Assembly: GCA_025360875.1 (NCBI GenBank)
Contig: JANYBI010000156.1
Span: forward strand, 1-7,325
DNA from: Lentisphaerota bacterium
GTDB taxonomy: Bacteria; Verrucomicrobiota; Lentisphaeria; Victivallales; GWF2-50-93
Reading direction: 5' to 3'
DNA: 7,325 nt
Made by a program: the position numbers and the translations under genes. The notes under the pieces are model-generated. The model made no database searches and had not been told where the DNA came from. It worked only from the letters and a program-made list of their open reading frames with translations. Positions 1-4,640 of the stretch are shown piece by piece. Position 1 is the first letter of the stretch; the number at the start of each line of letters is the position of its first letter.

Positions 1-273
1 ATCGCGGTGACTCCGGTGGCCGATGTGGCGAAATGCGCTGAACAGATCCGGGACGAGTATGTTTTTTCCTGGCGACCCAATCCGACCGACATGGTCTGTT
101 GCGGATTTGATGAACTGAAAATACGCAGGATCATCCGGGAAGGTTTGGCCATGACCCGGGGCTGCCGCGTTCATATCCATCTTAAAGACGTCGAGACCGT
201 GGAAGGGGATCCTGATCGACTGACACGGTGGGTGGAGATCGTCCGGGAGGAAATTGAACGGATCTGCGGTTGA
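1..273 (+). CDS. C-terminal end of a URO-D/MtaA-like protein (5' partial)
   Basis: The reading frame is open from the left edge, so the start codon lies outside the window; 90 codons and a TGA stop are visible. The visible part carries YVFSWRPNPTDMV, then RGCRVHIHLKDVETVEGDP and a Trp-containing helix before the end. From memory, this pattern (SW-P-NP, then RGC-h-I-LKD-T/E) matches the C-terminus of uroporphyrinogen-decarboxylase-like TIM-barrel proteins common in Planctomycetes and Lentisphaerae. They are related to the MtaA/CmuA corrinoid methyltransferases, but most have no proven substrate. The catalytic part is not visible, so no reaction can be assigned. GTG at 7 is an internal valine codon, not a likely start. 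Codon use is more GC-rich than in the next gene. Confidence 0.6.
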   Translation: MAVTPVADVAKCAEQIRDEYVFSWRPNPTDMVCCGFDELKIRRIIREGLAMTRGCRVHIHLKDVETVEGDPDRLTRWVEIVREEIERICG

Positions 274-281
274 GTTCTGCC

Positions 282-315
282 GGCGGTCCGGCCGCCTGGT
301 TCAGGAACTCCTGAA
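282..315 (+). terminator. Two tandem hairpins after the URO-D-like gene (possible terminator)
   Basis: Nine bases after the stop there is a perfect GGCGG/CCGCC stem with a 5-base loop (282-296). TTCAGG/CCTGAA with a 4-base loop follows at 300-315. Neither has a downstream T-run; an A-rich stretch follows. They may end transcription or stabilise the 3' end, but a classic intrinsic terminator is not demonstrated. Confidence 0.3.
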
Positions 316-323
316 GTAAAAAG

Positions 324-351
324 GAGCGCCGGCATCCTGCCGGCAATTTGT
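324..351 (+). repeat. GCCGGC-type palindromic repeat, left copy
   Basis: A 25-base core (324-348) is identical to 1653-1677. Three further bases match with one mismatch, giving 27 of 28. The core contains a self-complementary GCCGGCA/TGCCGGC stem with a TCC loop (328-344), preceded by GGAG at 323-326. Short hairpins with a GGAG- or GTAG-like foot recall REP elements mobilised by RAYT transposases, but no RAYT gene is in the window. The hairpin could also help end transcription of the URO-D-like gene, although only a weak T-rich stretch follows. Confidence 0.75.
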
Positions 352-362
352 CCGTTATTTCC

Positions 363-391
363 TTGCTTCCTTACTGCTTCCGAGCTATTTT
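363..391 (+). promoter_or_regulatory. Weak sigma-70-like promoter just before the Sel1 gene
   Basis: TTGCTT (363-368) and TATTTT (386-391) are separated by 17 bases, matching 3 and 4 of the 6 consensus positions. Transcription would begin around 398-400, at or next to the ATG at 400. This fits the lack of a Shine-Dalgarno sequence there and suggests a leaderless message. The match is weak and could be chance in T-rich DNA. Confidence 0.3.
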
Positions 392-399
392 ACAACAAG

Positions 400-1611
400 A
401 TGAAATTAAAATTTCTATTTCCTCCCAGACTGTCGATCCATACGATATTGGGATTGATTGCCCTGAATATTTGTTGCTTTTTCATAACAATCCCTCATTT
501 CGATGACAACCCATTTTTTTCACTTCCCCCAGGCTTTTTTGCATTTTTTATACTTTCATTGTGCTTGATTGTCACAGCTGTTGCAATTTTCAAAAGGGAA
601 AGTTGGAGCAGGATTGCATTTTCTGCCATATTGTATTTGTATCTCTTGGTATTTATTGCCATGTATGTGACACAGACAATTGCAAATGGGGAATATCCCT
701 CCTTAGAGGATTTCCTAATAATTATTTTTGTCCTTTTGCCGCTATCGACGATAATTTTGCTTCTTCATAACAAGTTTATCGTGGACGAGTTCAACAAGGC
801 CCAGCCTATTACTATTCGCCTTTCCAGAAGGATGAACTTTATCGCCTTGACTGCTGTCACAGCCATAATGGTAGTTGTTTCAGGTATATTAATTGCAGAT
901 TTCATCGTCACAGGAGATTTCTATTATGCGATTGCCAAAGACAAGTATTCTGTGTCAGAATACAAAAGTGCGGCAAAGTATTATTCAAAGTCTGCCTCCT
1001 GGGGGAACGGTGATGCGATGTTTTCCCTCGGTAATATGTATCTTCAGGGAAAAGGAGTTGATAAGGATCTTGGAAAGGCAAAATCTCTCTTTTCAGATGC
1101 CGCATCCAAAGGCAATGTTGGCGCCATGTGTGAACTCGGGATATTGATTCTTGAGGAAAAAGGAACTGCGCCAGATTATGATACTGCCAGAAAGTATTTT
1201 GAAAATGCTTCTCTGAAAAATTATGCAAAAGCCCAGTACAGGCTTGGAACAATGTATTTTGAAGGCAAGGGAGTGGACAAAGATTTGGAAAAGGGCAAAG
1301 AGCTGTTTCGTAAAGCCGCATTGAAGAACAGTGAAGCACAACTCGAACTTCAAATCATCGGAAAACAAGATGAGATTGCTGGGCTTGACAGGGAAAAGGA
1401 CAAGGAGCAATTAGAAAGATGCCTCCTAGAGCTTCAAGCTTTCTCAGGTATCAAAGAAAAGAATTACGAAGCTTCGCTTAAAGCATTCATCCGTCTGCTG
1501 GCGTTAATGGATAGAAAGGAGTCTGGCTACAAGACTGCCATCAAGAAGATAAACCAGCTCGATGAGATAATCAGGAAACAGGAAGAAAAACCTGCAGTAA
1601 AAAAGAAGTAG
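400..1611 (+). CDS. Five-helix membrane protein with C-terminal Sel1 repeats
   Basis: The 403-residue protein has two parts. Residues 1-170 hold five hydrophobic segments (about 15-31, 44-64, 70-93, 104-122 and 147-170). Residues 205-311 hold three Sel1-like repeats: AMFSLGNMYLQGKGVDKD, AMCELGILILEEKG and AQYRLGTMYFEGKGVDKD. A partial repeat precedes them (about 183-203). A charged, coiled-coil-prone tail follows and ends in a Lys-rich stretch. Positively charged loops (around 65-71 and 125-144) suggest the N-terminus is inside and the Sel1 domain is on the outer face of the membrane. Sel1 repeats are TPR-like scaffolds for protein-protein contact; no catalytic domain is visible and the specific role is unknown. 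ATG 400 is the only ATG, GTG or TTG between the in-frame stop at 271 and residue 1, but it has no clear ribosome site. The gene is visibly AT-richer than its neighbours and lies between two copies of a palindromic repeat, which suggests acquisition. Confidence 0.85.
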   Translation: MKLKFLFPPRLSIHTILGLIALNICCFFITIPHFDDNPFFSLPPGFFAFFILSLCLIVTAVAIFKRESWSRIAFSAILYLYLLVFIAMYVTQTIANGEYPSLEDFLIIIFVLLPLSTIILLLHNKFIVDEFNKAQPITIRLSRRMNFIALTAVTAIMVVVSGILIADFIVTGDFYYAIAKDKYSVSEYKSAAKYYSKSASWGNGDAMFSLGNMYLQGKGVDKDLGKAKSLFSDAASKGNVGAMCELGILILEEKGTAPDYDTARKYFENASLKNYAKAQYRLGTMYFEGKGVDKDLEKGKELFRKAALKNSEAQLELQIIGKQDEIAGLDREKDKEQLERCLLELQAFSGIKEKNYEASLKAFIRLLALMDRKESGYKTAIKKINQLDEIIRKQEEKPAVKKK

Positions 1612-1652
1612 GAATACTGAAGAATTTGCAAGTTTGACTTCCTTGAACTGAT

Positions 1653-1680
1653 GAGCGCCGGCATCCTGCCGGCAATTAGT
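1653..1680 (+). repeat. GCCGGC-type palindromic repeat, right copy
   Basis: This is the second copy of the element at 324-351, in the same orientation, starting 41 bases after the Sel1 stop. The 25-base core is identical, including the GCCGGCA/TGCCGGC stem; the foot here reads TGAG instead of GGAG. The sequences flanking the two copies do not match, so the repeat ends are sharp. The hairpin could act as a terminator of the Sel1 gene, although the following sequence is only loosely T-rich. The rest of the gap to 1800 shows nothing recognisable. Confidence 0.75.
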
Positions 1681-1793
1681 TTGATAATTATGGCAAGGGT
1701 AGTGATGCCAGCCAGCGTGCGGCTTCAGATACCAGTATTTTATGTCTACCGTTTTGGACTAGCTTGCATGCATGAACGACAATATTATGCTGG

Positions 1794-1832
1794 AAAATGA
1801 AAAAGTCATGACAAAATCATTTTATGGCATGA
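1794..1832 (-). terminator. Intrinsic terminator candidate of vapBC
   Basis: On the minus strand, 39 bases past the vapC stop, TCATG...CATGA arms at 1832-1806 fold into an imperfect stem of about ten pairs with a very short loop. It is followed at once by CTTTTTCATTTT (1805-1794). Position, stem and T-rich tail all fit a Rho-independent terminator for the toxin-antitoxin operon. The stem is AT-rich, with a mismatch and a bulge. Confidence 0.55.
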
Positions 1833-1870
1833 ATTAGTCAGCAGTGTTATGGGTGGAATTGATTAAGAAA

Positions 1871-2254
1871 TCAGCCCTTGATGTAAGCCGCCCCGAGATT
1901 CTTGAACATAGGGAAGTGTTTTACGTTCAAGGTCATAAGTTTTGCATTACTGGCTATTGCTGTAGCTGCAATCAGGCAGTCGGCCAAGCCCAGGTTGTGG
2001 CTTTTTGAATATTCGCGCTTTAATTGGCCTGCTACTTTTGCTATTTCACCATCTGCAGGAATTATCTGGAAAAGTGCGAGGAATGAATCCAGCTGGTTCC
2101 TCTCATTTTCATTTCTTGCTCCAGAATAAAGCTCAGTGATGGTTATCGGGGAAATAAGTATATTTTCAGAGTTTTCCCTGATCAATTCAACCGCCTTTTC
2201 ATTTCCCCTGAGAAAATCTATAAGCACGTCGGTGTCTGCAAGAAGCTTGTTCAT
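1871..2254 (-). CDS. vapC: VapC-type PIN-domain toxin ribonuclease
   Basis: This 127-residue protein is a full-length PIN domain. Expected active-site positions are visible: Asp7 in LLADTDVLIDFL, Glu41 in TITELYSG, and Asp92 in GLADCLIAATA. The fourth position is Asn110 in TLNVKHF, as in many VapC proteins. VapC toxins are Mg2+-dependent endoribonucleases, typically cutting tRNA or rRNA, held inactive by their antitoxin; the target here is unknown. I chose ATG at 2254 rather than the ATG seven codons upstream (2275). It has an AGGAG ribosome site at 2268-2264 with nine bases of spacing, it gives the usual N-terminus with Asp near residue 7, and it overlaps the antitoxin stop by one base (TGATG). 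The overlap implies translational coupling and controlled stoichiometry with the upstream antitoxin. Confidence 0.93.
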   Translation of the reverse strand: MNKLLADTDVLIDFLRGNEKAVELIRENSENILISPITITELYSGARNENERNQLDSFLALFQIIPADGEIAKVAGQLKREYSKSHNLGLADCLIAATAIASNAKLMTLNVKHFPMFKNLGAAYIKG

Positions 2255-2493
2255 CAGCTGAAGCTCCTGTCCCAATTTTTCCTAAGAGCAAGAATTCCAT
2301 CCAAGTCCTGACGGTTTTTCCAGACACCTGCAGTCTTCTCAATTATTTCCTTTCTTCCAGTTTTCCCGTTTTTTTCAATCAGGCTGTCAATGGCCATCCT
2401 GATCAGTTCACTCGGTTTCCTGTTACAGGTCGCGGAAATTTTTTCAAGACCGATTTTTTCATGCTTTGTCAAATATACCTGTGTCCTTATCAT
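2254..2493 (-). CDS. vapB: VapB-type ribbon-helix-helix antitoxin
   Basis: The 79-residue protein begins with MIRTQVYLTKHEKIGLEKIS, a CopG/RHH pattern: DNA-contacting strand at about 2-8, helix at 11-22, a short turn with NRKPSE, and a second helix at 27-40. The C-terminal part (about 50-75, with AGVWKNRQDLDGILALRKNWD) matches the toxin-binding tail of antitoxins paired with PIN toxins. It should neutralise the VapC encoded directly downstream and repress its own promoter as a dimer. A GAGGTGA ribosome site lies four bases before the ATG. Together with vapC it forms a complete two-gene operon with no visible damage. Confidence 0.92.
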   Translation of the reverse strand: MIRTQVYLTKHEKIGLEKISATCNRKPSELIRMAIDSLIEKNGKTGRKEIIEKTAGVWKNRQDLDGILALRKNWDRSFS

Positions 2494-2504
2494 GATATCA
2501 CCTC

Positions 2505-2540
2505 GTTATAAGCAACATATATGTTATACACATACATTAC
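2505..2540 (-). promoter_or_regulatory. vapBC promoter region with operator-like palindrome
   Basis: Just upstream of the antitoxin ribosome site is a perfect 12-base palindrome, AACATATATGTT (2514-2525). On the minus strand TATAAC hexamers lie on both sides of its centre and can serve as -10 elements; no convincing -35 is seen. RHH antitoxins usually bind short palindromes overlapping their own promoter, so autoregulation here is a reasonable inference. The AT-rich composition makes a chance palindrome possible. Confidence 0.45.
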
Positions 2541-2583
2541 TATATTACGATAGGAAATCAAGGATGCAGATAACTTTGGTCTG

Positions 2584-2615
2584 AAATAAAAAAGCAAGAA
2601 TATGCCTTGCGGCAT
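2584..2615 (-). terminator. Intrinsic terminator candidate between aminotransferase and vapB
   Basis: Read on the minus strand, GCAAG (2610-2606) and CTTGC (2598-2594) form a five-pair stem with a 7-base loop, followed directly by TTTTTTATTT (2593-2584). An alternative stem, ATGCC/GGCAT with a TTGC loop (2602-2615), competes with it and is part of the larger palindrome next door. It lies about 100 bases past the aminotransferase stop and would insulate vapBC from upstream transcription. Confidence 0.5.
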
Positions 2616-2677
2616 TGACTACTAACGAATTCAATTCTCTGAATTGGAATCTGTTTGTAGTTAAGCCCGCTAGGGCT
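2602..2677. repeat. Composite imperfect palindrome of about 76 bases
   Basis: The centre pairs CAATTC (2632-2637) with GAATTG (2641-2646) around a TCT loop. Pairing continues outward, with few bulges and mismatches, through GACTACTAAC (2617-2626) against TGTTTGTAGTT (2652-2662). Each end carries its own small hairpin: GCC-TTGC-GGC (2604-2613) and GCCC-GCTA-GGGC (2665-2676). These also pair roughly with each other. The whole is a nested two-fold-symmetric element, as expected of a REP doublet, a small MITE or a structured RNA. No coding function is visible. Confidence 0.6.
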
Positions 2678-2693
2678 GTTCTTTGAAGGATGT

Positions 2694-2722
2694 AATAAAA
2701 TGAGGCGGCCGCTCATTTTATT
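2694..2722 (-). terminator. Hairpin overlapping the aminotransferase stop codon
   Basis: AATAAAATGAG (2694-2704) and CTCATTTTATT (2712-2722) form a perfect 11-pair stem around a GCGGCCG loop. The aminotransferase TGA (2715-2713) lies inside the stem. On the minus strand the stem has an A-rich 5' arm and a U-rich 3' arm. On the plus strand it is followed by TTCTTC. It may act as a bidirectional terminator or a 3'-end stabiliser. Confidence 0.5.
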
Positions 2723-3882
2723 TTCTTCACGAACCTCTCGATCCTTCTCATGGCTTCCTCGATATCCTCGAAAGAAGTCGCATAGGCGCAGCGGACATAT
2801 CCTTCGCCGCATTCGCCGAAGGCTGTTCCGGGAACTACGGCAACCTTTTCCTCCTGGAGGAGGCGGGTCGCGAATTCCTTGGAGCTGAGTCCGCTGGAAG
2901 TTATGTTGGGGAACGCGTAGAAAGCGCCTTTGGGCATGACACAGTGCAGGCCGATCTCGTTCAGCCTTTTGACGATCATGTTGCGGCGCCTGCAATATTC
3001 GTTCTTCATCTTCTCCATCTCCGACTTGCCGTTCCTCAGCGCTTCGATGGCCGCTTCCTGGGCAATGATTGAAGCGCAGAGCATTGAATACTGGTGGATT
3101 TTCATCATGGCGTCGATAAGCTCAGCCGGACCGCATGCATATCCCATACGGAACCCGGTCATCGCATATGCCTTTGAGAAACCGTGCAGGAATATGGTCC
3201 TTTCCTTCATGCCGGGCATGGAGGCGATGGAAGTGTGTTTTCCGTCATAGGTGAGTTCGGAATAGATCTCGTCTGTGATGACGATGAGATCATGTTTCTT
3301 TGCGATCTTCGCAATTTCACGGACAGCCTCCGGTGTCAACGACGCTCCGGTAGGATTGCATGGGAAATTGAGGAGAATAGCCTTTGTCTTTGGCGTGACA
3401 GCCTTCTCGAAATCCTTCGGGTCAAGCGCGAACTTGTTCTTTTCCTTCGTGACCACCGCCACAGGAACCCCGTGCGCCATCCTTATTTCAGGGGAATAGG
3501 ACACATAGCAGGGTTCATGGTAGATTATCTCGTCTCCGGGCGTGATTATCGCACGGAAGATGAGGTCAAGCGCCTCGCTGACTCCTACGGTGATGATGCA
3601 TTCGTCAACGGGATTGTACTTGACCTTGTAGTTCTTGTCCACGTAGCTGCAGACTTCCTTCCGCATTGAAAGGAGTCCGAGATTCGAGGTGTAGCTGGTG
3701 TGCCCTTTCTCCATTGCGAATATCGCAGACTCGCGGATATGCCACGGCGTCACGAAGTCAGGTTCGCCGATTCCCAGGGATATGACTTCATTCCCCATGG
3801 AATTCACCAGTTCAAAAAAGTCGCGGATGCCGCTCTTCGGCAGCACCGCTATATGTTCAGCAACACGTTTGTTTGTATTCAT
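2713..3882 (-). CDS. PLP-dependent class I aminotransferase (AlaT/PatA-like)
   Basis: The 389-residue protein is a complete fold-type I aminotransferase. Visible landmarks are the N-terminal SLGIGEPDF (35-43), NFPCNPTG with Asn176, VITDEIYSEL with Asp204 and Tyr207, and HGFSKAYAMTGFRMGY. That last motif holds the PLP-binding Lys237 and the phosphate-contacting Arg245. YVRCAYAT has Arg364, which holds the substrate alpha-carboxylate. It would transfer an amino group between an amino acid and a 2-oxo acid, probably with glutamate/2-oxoglutarate as one pair. The gene sits 43 bases downstream of an Lrp/AsnC regulator in the same orientation, the arrangement of Bacillus alaR-alaT, so alanine transamination is the favoured guess. 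Aromatic or N-acetyl-diaminopimelate substrates (PatA) are alternatives. The start ATG has an AAGGGA ribosome site five or six bases upstream. No damage is visible. Confidence 0.93.
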   Translation of the reverse strand: MNTNKRVAEHIAVLPKSGIRDFFELVNSMGNEVISLGIGEPDFVTPWHIRESAIFAMEKGHTSYTSNLGLLSMRKEVCSYVDKNYKVKYNPVDECIITVGVSEALDLIFRAIITPGDEIIYHEPCYVSYSPEIRMAHGVPVAVVTKEKNKFALDPKDFEKAVTPKTKAILLNFPCNPTGASLTPEAVREIAKIAKKHDLIVITDEIYSELTYDGKHTSIASMPGMKERTIFLHGFSKAYAMTGFRMGYACGPAELIDAMMKIHQYSMLCASIIAQEAAIEALRNGKSEMEKMKNEYCRRRNMIVKRLNEIGLHCVMPKGAFYAFPNITSSGLSSKEFATRLLQEEKVAVVPGTAFGECGEGYVRCAYATSFEDIEEAMRRIERFVKKIK

Positions 3883-3925
3883 TTATATCCCTTAAGTTAC
3901 AAAATTTTTCGTTAGAAAAATTTTA

Positions 3926-4408
3926 TCACGGACTTACTTTAAGTCTCTCATACTTCTCATCTTCCTCAAGTATTCTTCCTGCAACCTTGTATTTTTTAAG
4001 GAGGAAATGGGTTTCTGTTGAGATCACCCCTTCGATCGTGGACAGCTTGCTTGATACGAATGTCGCGACTTCCTGGAGGGTTTTGCCGTCCACTTCAAGT
4101 CCGAGATCATATCCGCCCGACATCAGGTAGAGGGATGCGACTTCCGGAAATTTGCAGAGACGTTTCGCTATCCTGTCGAATCCGCCTTCGCGTTCCGGAC
4201 GCACCTTGACCTGGATGATGGCCTTTACTGCAAGTTCAGGCAATACGGATTCATCTATGATCGCCTGATACCCTTTTATCGTCCCATCTTTTTCAAGGTT
4301 CCTTATGGTATCTGCAATATCTTTTTCCTTTTTGCCCAGACGGACCGATATCGCCTTGTCAGAAAGCCTGGCGTTTTCCCTCAGGATCCTGATAAGTTCT
4401 TTTTTCAT
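3926..4408 (-). CDS. Lrp/AsnC-family transcriptional regulator (AlaR-like)
   Basis: The 160-residue protein has an N-terminal winged helix-turn-helix (about 1-50; LSDKAISVRLGKKEKDIADT, then IRNLEKDGTIKGY). A C-terminal RAM/ligand-binding domain follows (about 60-140), with FPEVASLYLMSGGYDLGLEV and the terminal THFLLKKYKVAG. Lrp family proteins assemble into dimers, octamers or larger forms and sense amino acids through the RAM domain. The FPEV-LYLMSGGYD and KLSTIE-V-ST-THF-LKKYK segments closely resemble Bacillus YugG (AlaR), as I recall it, which controls the adjacent alanine transaminase. Here too the next gene is an aminotransferase, so an alanine-responsive local regulator is a sound inference. 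The start has only a weak GGGG ribosome site about 11 bases upstream. On the minus strand TATAAC, about 23 bases before the ATG, could be a -10. Confidence 0.9.
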   Translation of the reverse strand: MKKELIRILRENARLSDKAISVRLGKKEKDIADTIRNLEKDGTIKGYQAIIDESVLPELAVKAIIQVKVRPEREGGFDRIAKRLCKFPEVASLYLMSGGYDLGLEVDGKTLQEVATFVSSKLSTIEGVISTETHFLLKKYKVAGRILEEDEKYERLKVSP

Positions 4409-4443
4409 GGTTCGTTTACCCCAGTTATATATTGTTCAGACAA

Positions 4444-4514
4444 AGTATGTTGGGCTTCAGCCCGACATTGAGTGTCTTAGTTATTTTAATTGTCGGGCTA
4501 AAGTCCAACATACT
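4444..4514. repeat. Inverted pair of 24-base arms (REP-doublet-like)
   Basis: The left arm (4444-4467) and right arm (4491-4514) are inverted copies matching at 22 of 24 positions, separated by 23 AT-rich bases. Each arm is itself a small hairpin: GGGCT-TC-AGCCC (4452-4463), and GGGCT with AGTCC in the right arm. This hairpin-within-inverted-repeat plan is typical of REP doublets and small MITEs. It lies between priA and the Lrp gene, about 35 bases upstream of the latter's start codon, so it could also influence that promoter or separate the two transcripts. No T-run follows in either direction. Confidence 0.75.
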
Positions 4515-4608
4515 ATTTTCGTACAAAAACTTGTCGCATTTAAACTGATAAGCTTAACACGTATCCCTTAATCTGCTATCCAAATCCAAGTTTGCAATAG
4601 TTATTCAG

Positions 4609-4633
4609 AATTTTGACTGCATCGGTCAAAATT
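4609..4633 (-). terminator. Weak hairpin after priA
   Basis: A perfect nine-pair stem AATTTTGAC/GTCAAAATT with a 7-base loop begins eight bases past the priA TAA stop. The stem is AT-rich and no T-run follows on the minus strand (CTGAATAAC), so it is a poor intrinsic terminator. It may contribute to 3'-end formation. Confidence 0.35.
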
Positions 4634-4640
4634 ATGAATT

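Noticed and set aside
908..1410. Minus-strand open frames opposite the Sel1 gene
   Set aside because: They are antisense to clear Sel1 repeats, Cys/His/Leu-rich and without a known family pattern.
324..1680. CRISPR array from the repeated 25-base element
   Set aside because: Only two copies, over 1.3 kb apart, with a full gene between them and no cas genes.
2254..2275. Upstream ATG at 2275 as the vapC start
   Set aside because: It would add seven residues lying over the vapB C-terminus and the vapC ribosome site. ATG 2254 has AGGAG and the coupled TGATG overlap.
2602..2677. Integron attC site
   Set aside because: Long imperfect palindrome, but the GTTRRRY and RYYYAAC core sites expected at its ends are not found, and no integrase is present.
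2558..2995. Minus-strand open frame of 145 codons
   Set aside because: It overlaps the aminotransferase in another frame and runs into the hairpin-rich gap. The composition is Arg/Pro-rich out-of-frame sequence with no family resemblance.
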